From Streptomyces sp. AP-93 (GTDB lineage Bacteria; Actinomycetota; Actinomycetes; Streptomycetales; Streptomycetaceae): a stretch of 44,608 bases of DNA. The translations under genes and the position numbers were made by a program. The stretch spans positions 1-44,608 of the forward strand of contig NZ_JALGBX010000044.1 of the NCBI RefSeq assembly GCF_022808175.1. Direction: 5' to 3'. Shown piece after piece: positions 33,064 to 39,193 of this stretch. The notes under the pieces are model-generated. The model did not search any database. It was not told the origin of the DNA and saw only the letters and a program-made list of their open reading frames with translations. How positions within the stretch are numbered: the stretch's first letter is position 1; each line of letters begins with the position of its first letter.

Positions 33064-33541
33064 CACCACCACGGCGCCGGCGCTTGCCGAGACCATCGGC
33101 GCCGCCCTCGCCATCGCTGCCGACACCGCATCCGGGGGGAACGCCGAGGATCGCAAGGAGATCCGCGCGATCACCGACGCCATGATCCGACTCCTGGCCG
33201 GTGTCCCTCTGCACTCCGACGGTCAGTTGACCGTCAAGTCGTTGGCCGCTGAATCGCAGCTCAAGCGCCACAAACTCACACACAAGCACACCGGGCTTAA
33301 GGATCTCTTCTATGCCCTCGTCCGTTCCCAGGACCACCGGCCACAGATCGCACAAGATCTCAAAGAGGACAACGACCGGCTCCGAGGACAGATGGCGTCC
33401 CTCCGGGAGGACCACCGAAAACTCAAGGAGCGGCTCGCCACCTTCGCCAGAGTCATCCACGTCCTGGAGGTCGAGAACCACCAGCTGCGGCAAGCACAGC
33501 CGGGCGGCGTTGTGCGGGCCTTCCCCGAACGCCAGCAGTAG
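33056..33541 (+). CDS. Small coiled-coil recombination protein (DUF6262/TnpC-like)
   Basis: A 161-residue protein. The N-terminal 50 residues contain an Ala-rich helix, the middle a helix-turn-helix-like segment (LTVKSLAAESQLKRHKLTHKHTGLKDLFYAL), and residues about 95-150 a long coiled coil (DNDRLRGQMASLREDHRKLKERL). Such small DNA-binding partners accompany recombinase sets of Tn554-type elements (TnpC) and many actinobacterial integrase clusters (DUF6262). ATG at 33056 overlaps the end of recombinase 3 by eight bases. Role inferred: binding near the ends and organising the synapse. Confidence 0.8.
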   Translation: MSDTTTAPALAETIGAALAIAADTASGGNAEDRKEIRAITDAMIRLLAGVPLHSDGQLTVKSLAAESQLKRHKLTHKHTGLKDLFYALVRSQDHRPQIAQDLKEDNDRLRGQMASLREDHRKLKERLATFARVIHVLEVENHQLRQAQPGGVVRAFPERQQ

Positions 33542-33841
33542 GACATTCTCTCGGATGATCTGATCGAGCTGCTGTTGCCAGATCGAACGCTGAAGTGGGG
33601 CGTGCGGTAGGCCGGATCACCGGAAGGTGATCGACACCCGCCCTGAAGTGCGTACTCGCCCCCGTAGCGCCCCGTCCCCTGTATTACAGGCTCGCTGCCA
33701 CGGCCGCCCCGGGCTCAGGTGGATGCTGGTCCCTCCGCCACATGTGGTGTCACGGTGCGTGCAGGATGCGCGCGAACCCAGTGTCGGGCCCCCAACCTGC
33801 GCATATTATGCGCCGTCAGACGTGATTCGGAGGGGGCCGTC
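33542..33841 (+). promoter_or_regulatory. Spacer with palindromes before the NACHT gene
   Basis: No gene is supported in these 300 bp. GATCACC-ggaa-GGTGATC (33615-33632) may end the recombinase transcript. GCGCATA-T-TATGCGC (33799-33813) is an AT-rich perfect-arm palindrome 29 bp before the GTG start; TATTAT inside it could be a -10 element, so a repressor bound there would shut the NACHT gene. No convincing -35 is seen. Confidence 0.5.
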
Positions 33842-36121
33842 GTGCCAGCGGACGAAAAGCAGCAGGAAGAGTCGGAGTTCGAGACCGAAGTCCTGCGGGT
33901 ATCCAGGGCGCTCTTCGCCCCGGAGAACGAGTTCCAGGGGTCTACCTACATCGGCACTGCCGAACGTGACGGTGTCTTCGTCGGACCGGACTCAGTGACG
34001 ATTGTCGAGTGCACGGTCTCCCGGCGAAAGGACAAGGCGGAGAAGGACGGCAGGAAGCTCCACGAGGCCTGCCTGGCTATGGTCCGCAAGTACCCGTTCA
34101 AGTCCGTCAAGGGCTTCTTCGTCACACGCGAGGAACCCACCGCCGATCAGCGCATGGTCATCAAGGGGTTTGGTCCGCCCCTGATCGCGTGCAGCTTCGC
34201 CCAGCTGCGGAGCCAGCTAGTCGACTCCCTGCGGTACCTCGAGCTGCGTATCTCCTACCCCTTCGGCAGCGCGCGCGAGCCAAGCAGCGGCGACCATGCG
34301 GACCTCAAGCCCTACGTCGCCGTCGACCCGGTGGAGAGTGGGACTGGTGAGCCGTACTCGGTCGCTCAGGTGGCCCAGCAGGTGAAGGACGGCAGGTCTG
34401 TCCTCCTGTACGGCGACTACGGGGCCGGCAAGAGTATGTTTCTGCGTGAGTTGTACCAGCGCCTCGCCAAGGCTCATCGCGCGAACGCGTTCCGGCCCTT
34501 CCCTATCCTCCTCAACCTGCGCGATCACCAGGGCCAGGTCTATCCTGTCGAAGCATTGGAACGCCACGCCCGCTCCATTGGGTTCCATTCGCCCTCGCAG
34601 TTGGTCCGAGCGTGGCGCTCGGGCGACGTGACGCTCATTCTTGACGGCTTCGACGAGATCGCGACACCCGGCTGGATCGGCAAGACGTCGGCGATGCGCG
34701 ACATTCGCCGGCGGTCCGTGGAACTGGTGCGCAGGTTCTGCCAGGAATCGCGCTCCTCGACCTCCGTCGTCCTCGCGGGGCGGGCGCACTTCTTCGACAG
34801 CGAACGTGAGATGCGCACTGCACTGGGCGCCCGCACAGAATCCCTCTTCCTGATGGCGGGCGAGCCGACCGAGGAGCAGGCGAAGAAGATACTCGATGCC
34901 TACGGATGGCACGACGCTCTCCCGGACTGGCTGCCCTCGCGCCCTCTCCTCCTGAGCTACCTGGGCTCGTCGAGTGCCCTCCAGGGGTCCATCGAGGGGA
35001 CGTTCGGCCGCTCGGCGGGTGAGGGCTGGCACATGATGCTGGACCGCATCGCTGAGCGGGAGGCAAGCATGGAGGTGGGGGTGGACGGTTTCACCGTCCG
35101 CAAGGTGTTGGAACGGCTCGCCACCCAGGCGCGGCGCTCCACGGACGGGCTGGGGCCCATCTCGCAGGACGAGCTGACCTCCGTCTTCCAGTCCGTGTGT
35201 GGTTACGCCCCGGATGAGGGTTCCTACCAGCTCCTGCAACGGCTCCCCGGGCTCGGGGCCATGGACAGCGTCGACGGTTCCCGGCGCTTCGTCGACGTCT
35301 CCCTCGCCGACGCCGCCCGCGCGGGCGACGTCGTGACCTGCGTTCTCGAACCGAACACGGAGATGCCGCTATTGGAGATGACGGGCAGCGTCGCCTGCCT
35401 GGATGAGGTCGGCATCGACGTGACCGCCGTGCGGCTGGAGCAGGAGACCACCGCGAGTTCGGGGCGCGCCTACTCGTCCGCCAACGCCCTCCAGCGCCGG
35501 GGGGTCTCAGATGCCGTCATCGCGGACATCACCCGGGTCGCCACGCGACTCTGGCCCGGGGAAGCGCCTCGCACGCCGATCTCCCTGCACGAGATCGAGC
35601 TTCGCAGCTTCTCGTTGACCGCCGACGCCAAGGGCTATGACTGGCTTAGCTTCCACGACTGCGTGATCCAGGAACTGGACTTCACCGACCACGACGGATA
35701 CGCGCTCCCGCACTTCCAGAACTGCCTCATCGGGCAGATGACGGGGGTGGCCGGTTGGTCGGCGCTCCAGGAGGGCCGCTTCGTTGACTGTGAGGTGGCC
35801 CAGTTCGACGCGCAGATGTCGACAGCCAAGGGCATTCTCGCCCTGAAGACGACACCGATGAACAAGGTCCTGCTCACGATATTGAAGAAGATCTACGCCC
35901 AGCGAGGCACGGGGCGGAAGGAGTCCGCGCTCTTCCGCGGACTGGACGCCAAGCACCGGGAGCTCGTCCCGGAGGCGGTGCAGCGGCTCACCGGGGAGGG
36001 ACTAGTCACCTCCGCCCGGTCCAGCGGCACCAAGATCTACCTCCCGGTTCGGGGCATGGCGAGCCGGGTCCGGCGCATCCTCCAGGCTCCTCAGTCGAGC
36101 GCCGACAGCATCCTCGAGTAG
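33842..36121 (+). CDS. REase-NACHT/STAND NTPase, putative anti-phage effector
   Basis: A 759-residue protein; GTG at 33842 follows GGAGGGGG. Residues about 1-115 form a PD-(D/E)XK-like restriction-endonuclease fold: ERDGVF (about 40), then IVECTVSRRKDKAEKD (about 54-68). The NTPase has Walker A YGDYGAGKSMFL (about 190) and NACHT-type Walker B LILDGFDEIA (about 264), followed by a STAND-like region with AGEPTEEQAKKILD. About 583-660 (SFSLTADAKGYDWLSFHDCVIQ) is pentapeptide-like, and 673-748 a winged helix (VPEAVQRLTGEGLVTSARSSG). Bacterial relatives sense phage proteins and then cleave nucleic acid; that role is inferred here. Confidence 0.85.
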   Translation: MPADEKQQEESEFETEVLRVSRALFAPENEFQGSTYIGTAERDGVFVGPDSVTIVECTVSRRKDKAEKDGRKLHEACLAMVRKYPFKSVKGFFVTREEPTADQRMVIKGFGPPLIACSFAQLRSQLVDSLRYLELRISYPFGSAREPSSGDHADLKPYVAVDPVESGTGEPYSVAQVAQQVKDGRSVLLYGDYGAGKSMFLRELYQRLAKAHRANAFRPFPILLNLRDHQGQVYPVEALERHARSIGFHSPSQLVRAWRSGDVTLILDGFDEIATPGWIGKTSAMRDIRRRSVELVRRFCQESRSSTSVVLAGRAHFFDSEREMRTALGARTESLFLMAGEPTEEQAKKILDAYGWHDALPDWLPSRPLLLSYLGSSSALQGSIEGTFGRSAGEGWHMMLDRIAEREASMEVGVDGFTVRKVLERLATQARRSTDGLGPISQDELTSVFQSVCGYAPDEGSYQLLQRLPGLGAMDSVDGSRRFVDVSLADAARAGDVVTCVLEPNTEMPLLEMTGSVACLDEVGIDVTAVRLEQETTASSGRAYSSANALQRRGVSDAVIADITRVATRLWPGEAPRTPISLHEIELRSFSLTADAKGYDWLSFHDCVIQELDFTDHDGYALPHFQNCLIGQMTGVAGWSALQEGRFVDCEVAQFDAQMSTAKGILALKTTPMNKVLLTILKKIYAQRGTGRKESALFRGLDAKHRELVPEAVQRLTGEGLVTSARSSGTKIYLPVRGMASRVRRILQAPQSSADSILE

Positions 36122-36169
36122 GCGGTCTTTCGTTCAGAGAAGTCGGCAGAGGTCCGTACAACTGGCTGC

Positions 36170-36197
36170 GTCCAGGTGCCGTAGACGGCACCTGGAC
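36170..36197. terminator. Hairpin terminator after the NACHT gene
   Basis: A perfect 12-bp stem with a TAGA loop, 48 bp after the stop codon of the NACHT gene. It lacks a T-run, as is common in Streptomyces terminators. Confidence 0.75.
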
Positions 36198-36292
36198 CGG
36201 GTGCTGACCGCGGCCGGCCCAGGCCGACGACGAGAGTCTGGATTAGGCCGTCTCGGTGGACTCCACGATCGTGCACGCCCACCAGCACGCGG

Positions 36293-36316
36293 TCGGGGCC
36301 CGCAAAAGGGCCCCGA
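36293..36316. terminator. Second hairpin near the right end of the element
   Basis: TCGGGGCCC and its complement form a 9-bp stem around GCAAAA. It lies about 100 bp inside the element's right end and may insulate it or back up the first terminator. The rest of 36122-36390 shows no gene. Confidence 0.6.
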
Positions 36317-36390
36317 CTGGCGAGTCGGATGACCATGCCATCGGACGATTCCGCGGCGGGCTGACACGAGAACGCCGAGCATCGACTACT

Positions 36391-36421
36391 TACGCAACAC
36401 GCCCAGAGTGGACACGGAACG
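36391..36421. repeat. Right end of the mobile element (imperfect terminal inverted repeat)
   Basis: ACACGGAA (36412-36419) and AACACG (36396-36401) are the inverted counterparts of TTCCGTGT and CGTGTT at the left end, 18 versus 16 bp apart. The host gene begins at about 36421. Confidence 0.65.
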
Positions 36422-36602
36422 AGAACGCCCATTCCATGGGTACCTGCTGGTCCAGCAGCATCCCGACCAGCGCGGCGAGCGGGCTGCGGCCCAGCAGCGC
36501 GTCGGCCTCCGGCTGCTGGGCGAGCCGGATGGGGACGGCTGATTCCCTGGGGTTCTTGTCGTTCTTGTCGTTCCTGTCGATCGTGTTGTTCCTGTCGTCC
36601 AT
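36421..36602 (-). pseudogene. N-terminal part of the split HhH-GPD gene
   Basis: The start at 36602 gives MDDRNNTIDRNDKNDKN, a repeat-rich tail, then AVPIRLAQQPEADALLGRSPLAALVGMLLDQQVPMEWAFS, the conserved opening of this HhH-GPD family (TIGR03252-type, role unproven). After WAFS the frame runs into the element and stops at 36390 after ten foreign residues (FRVHSGRVA). The continuation is at 27055-27546. The intact protein would have been about 220 residues, a base-excision-repair-like glycosylase. Confidence 0.88.
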
Positions 36603-36710
36603 GACTCCAGGGTCCCGCGCGGCGGTGCTCCCCGCGCGATTGTCAGACCCCGCGCCTAGCGTGAGTACCGAGACGGGTCACGTCGTACACGACACAGGAG
36701 TCGATCGATC

Positions 36711-37523
36711 ATGACTGAGTTCACGGAAGGCGCGCCCTGCTGGGCGGACGCGATGTTCTCCGACCTGGAGGGCGCGAAGACCTTCTACGCCGACGTGCTC
36801 GGATGGACCTTCGGAGAGTCCAGCACCGAGTACGGCAACTACACGCAGGCCTACTCCGACGGCAAGGCCGTCGCGGCCATCGTGCCGCCGATGCCGGGGG
36901 CGGAGGGCCATTCGCAATGGTGTCTCTACCTCGCCTCGTCCGACGCGGCGGCCACGGCCGCGAAGATCAAGGCGGCCGGCGGCGAGCTCCTCATGGAGCC
37001 GATGCAGGTCGGCTCCTTCGGCACGATGGCCATCGCCAAGGAGCCGGGCGGCGCCGTCTTCGGCGTCTGGCAGCCGGGCGACCACAAGGGCTTCGAGAAG
37101 ACCGGCGAGGCGGGCGCGTACTGCTGGGCCGAGTTCTTCTCGCGCGACGTGGCCAAGACGGACGCGTTCCTCCCGCAGGTCTTCCCGTACGAGAGCCAGC
37201 AGATGGACGCCGGCGACGACCCGGAGATGGCCGGGATGGACTTCAAGGTCTTCAGCCTGGGCGGCCCGGAGAACCCGGTGCTGGGCCGGATGAACATGGG
37301 TGCCGACTTCCCGCCGGGGATGCCCTCGTACGTCCAGGTCTACTTCGCGGTCCCGGACTGCGACGAGGCGGTCGCGAAGACCCAGGCCCACGGCGGCAAG
37401 CTGCACTTCGGCCCGATGGACAGCCCCTTCGGCCGCTTCGCGGCGGTGACGGACCCGCAGGGTGCGGCGTTCGCGGTGATCGACGTGGAGAAGACGGTCG
37501 GCGAGATGCCGAACTTCGCCTGA
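36711..37523 (+). CDS. VOC family protein (tandem glyoxalase-fold, CFP30B-like)
   Basis: A 270-residue protein with two vicinal-oxygen-chelate modules (about 8-125 and 135-262): CWADAMFSDLEGAKTFYADVLGWTFGE, MAIAKEPGGAVFGVWQPGDHKG, then YCWAEFFSRDVAKTDAFLPQVFPYE and FAAVTDPQGAAFAVID. The usual His/Glu metal ligands are not clearly all present. Relatives such as the mycobacterial 27-kDa antigen have no assigned reaction. The ATG at 36711 has ACAGGAG upstream. It is divergent from the truncated HhH-GPD gene. Confidence 0.9.
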   Translation: MTEFTEGAPCWADAMFSDLEGAKTFYADVLGWTFGESSTEYGNYTQAYSDGKAVAAIVPPMPGAEGHSQWCLYLASSDAAATAAKIKAAGGELLMEPMQVGSFGTMAIAKEPGGAVFGVWQPGDHKGFEKTGEAGAYCWAEFFSRDVAKTDAFLPQVFPYESQQMDAGDDPEMAGMDFKVFSLGGPENPVLGRMNMGADFPPGMPSYVQVYFAVPDCDEAVAKTQAHGGKLHFGPMDSPFGRFAAVTDPQGAAFAVIDVEKTVGEMPNFA

Positions 37524-37561
37524 CGGGCGGTGCGACGGCGGTGAGGGAGCGGTGCGGGAGC

Positions 37562-37586
37562 GGTGCGGGGGCCCCGCCCCCGCACC
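37562..37586. terminator. Hairpin terminator between VOC and DoxX genes
   Basis: A perfect 11-bp stem (GGTGCGGGGGC and its complement) with a CCC loop, placed between the two convergent genes. Confidence 0.8.
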
Positions 37587-37596
37587 CTCGTGCGTC

Positions 37597-37944
37597 CTAC
37601 GCGGCGAAGCCGAGGGCGAAGGCGGCGACGACCGGGGCCATGTAGATCACCGGGAAGGGGGCGTGGGCGTAGGCCCGGGCCCGGACCACGGTGATCACGG
37701 CGCCGGTGTAGTAGAGGACCAGGCCGATGCCGGCGGCGACGCCGACGGCCGGGACGAAGAGGCCGGCCAGCAGGCCCAGCGCCCCGGCGGCCTTGGCCGC
37801 GCCGAGCGGGGTCCACCACGCCTGGGGGACCTTGTACTGCTCCATGGCCTCCACCACCCAGGGGGCGCGGCGCAGGAGCGAGTACCCCGAGAAGCCCGAC
37901 ATGGCGGCGGCGAGTACGGCGACGACGGTGGCGGCGATGTCCAT
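37597..37944 (-). CDS. DoxX-family membrane protein
   Basis: A 115-residue protein with four predicted transmembrane helices (IAATVVAVLAAAMSGFSGY, AAKAAGALGLLAGLFVPAVG, IGLVLYYTGAVITVV, APVVAAFALGFAA) and the family-like YKVPQAWWTPLGAAKAAGALGLL motif. ATG at 37944 is chosen for GAGGAG shortly before it; an upstream in-frame start at 38007 adds a Pro-rich stretch and is less likely. DoxX-like proteins of this type are thought to take part in redox or thiol-stress responses in actinobacteria; the exact role here is unknown. Confidence 0.85.
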   Translation of the reverse strand: MDIAATVVAVLAAAMSGFSGYSLLRRAPWVVEAMEQYKVPQAWWTPLGAAKAAGALGLLAGLFVPAVGVAAGIGLVLYYTGAVITVVRARAYAHAPFPVIYMAPVVAAFALGFAA

Positions 37945-38169
37945 GAGGGGCTCCTCGGCAGGCGGTGCGGGCGGTTTTTTGTTCCTCACCGCACTGACCC
38001 GCGCCACCGCACGGGTGTGACAGGAACCCCGAAGATTTTTTTATCGGCGCATCGGCCAGCCGCCCGAGTGGTTTCGGGTGGCGGATGCGACGGGTCGAAC
38101 GCAAGTCGACGCAAGGCCGCCTAGCGTCGATCTTGAACCGAACTGTCTACGTAAGAGGTCGAACCACCC

Positions 38170-38589
38170 ATGAGCCTGAGCATCCGCAACCAGATCGCCG
38201 GCACCGTCACCTCCGTCACCTCGGGCGAGGCCATGACGACGGTCAAGGTCCGCCTGGAAGGTGGCCAGGACATCACCGCCGCGATCACCACCGATGCCGC
38301 CAAGGACCTCGGCCTCGCCGCGGGCTCCTCCGTCAAGGCGCTGGTCAAGGCCACCGAGGTCGCCCTGGCCACCGGCGCCGTCGACGGCATCTCCATCCGC
38401 AACCAGATCGCCGGCACCGTCGCGGACATCGCCACCGGCGGCGCCATGGCGTCCGTCAAGGTGGACGTGAACGGCGGCGGCCTGACCGCCGCCATCACCA
38501 AGGACGCCGTCGAGGCGCTCGGCCTGGCCGCCGGGTCCTCGGTCGTCGCGCTGATCAAGTCGACCGAGATCTCCCTCGCGACGGTCTGA
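38170..38589 (+). CDS. Molbindin (tandem TOBE, molybdate/tungstate-binding)
   Basis: A 139-residue protein of two Mop/TOBE repeats, about 3-69 and 74-139, nearly identical in layout: SIRNQIAGTV, then a strand with the anion-binding region and a helix-like LGLAAGSSVKALVKATEVALAT / LGLAAGSSVVALIKSTEISLATV. Such molbindins oligomerise and store molybdate. It lies next to three molybdenum-enzyme genes, which strongly supports the assignment. ATG at 38170; the two repeats are clearly internal duplications. Confidence 0.95.
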   Translation: MSLSIRNQIAGTVTSVTSGEAMTTVKVRLEGGQDITAAITTDAAKDLGLAAGSSVKALVKATEVALATGAVDGISIRNQIAGTVADIATGGAMASVKVDVNGGGLTAAITKDAVEALGLAAGSSVVALIKSTEISLATV

Positions 38590-38604
38590 CCCGACAGCGG
38601 TCCT

Positions 38605-38630
38605 AGGGCCGGGGCGGCCGCCCCGGCCCT
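38605..38630. terminator. Bidirectional terminator between molbindin and the molybdopterin-domain gene
   Basis: A perfect 26-bp palindrome (13-bp arms, no loop), starting AGGGCCGGGGCGG. It overlaps the stop codon of the minus-strand gene at 38629. Confidence 0.8.
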
Positions 38631-39075
38631 ACAGCCCCAGGCTCGGCGGAGACAGCGCGCCGAACCACACGTGCGTGACGGCGCTGACGTAGCGCGCCCC
38701 GCACCGGTCCGAAGGGACCACCAGCTGCGCACCCGCCTCGTCGAGGTCTTCGCCGTCGAGGCGGGTCGCCAGCAGCACCGGGCTCGCGCCGAAGTCGGGG
38801 TCCAACTCGGCCCAGGACAGCATCGAATGGTGGCCGTCCCCGCCGGTCACGGCGAGCAGGAACCGCGAACGGTCCTTGCGGCGGCGGGCGTCGAAGGCCG
38901 GGCCGGCGTCCGAGATGACCTCCCGGAGCAACGGGCCCTCGAACACGTGGTGCTGCGGACCGTTCGTCGCGCAGTCGAACGTGACCGCGGCCCGGCGCTG
39001 TGCCCAGTCCCGCAGATCCGCGACGCTGAGCGTCGCCGGGTGGTCCAGGTCTCCGTGCAGCATGAGTTTGGCCAT
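38629..39075 (-). CDS. Small molybdopterin-dependent oxidoreductase-domain protein
   Basis: A 148-residue protein resembling only the Mo-cofactor binding core of the sulfite-oxidase family: LSVADLRDWAQRRAAVTFDCATNGPQHHVFEGPLLREVISDAG, then LLAVTGGDGHHSMLSWAELDPDFG and LVVPSDRCGARYVSAVTHVWFG. The Cys in TFDCATNG could be the Mo ligand, as in this family. It lacks the dimerisation domain, so it may be a stand-alone mini-domain (these are common in Actinobacteria). ATG at 39075 with an upstream palindrome ATGAGTCACTCAT. Reaction unknown. Confidence 0.8.
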   Translation of the reverse strand: MAKLMLHGDLDHPATLSVADLRDWAQRRAAVTFDCATNGPQHHVFEGPLLREVISDAGPAFDARRRKDRSRFLLAVTGGDGHHSMLSWAELDPDFGASPVLLATRLDGEDLDEAGAQLVVPSDRCGARYVSAVTHVWFGALSPPSLGL

Positions 39076-39193
39076 GAGTCACTCATGCCCGGCCCGCCGC
39101 CCTCCGGAACCTCGTCTGCGAGGTTGGGAGGTTGATATGAGCCGCATCTGTGCATGCAATAGTCGCTTCTGCCTGGCAGATTCAGATTCACCA

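Larger units (their letters stand above)
27547..36420. mobile_element. 8.9-kb three-recombinase element interrupting an HhH-GPD gene, with NACHT cargo
   Basis: The boundaries come from the broken host gene: its two halves, both on the minus strand and in the correct order, lie immediately outside. Inside, all genes point the same way: three tyrosine recombinases and a small coiled-coil protein in one overlapping operon (27606-33541), a 300-bp spacer, then the NACHT-type cargo gene (33842-36121) and two hairpins. Its architecture resembles Tn554 (TnpA/B/C, which also inserts into a chromosomal gene) and RIT (recombinase in trio) elements. Ends carry imperfect inverted repeats. Confidence 0.85.

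Noticed and set aside
27540..36407. GCCCAGA occurring at both ends of the mobile element, suggesting a 7-bp target duplication
   Set aside because: At the left it straddles the junction, but at the right it lies about 14 bp inside the element, so it cannot be the duplicated target. The shared core is at most two to three bases.
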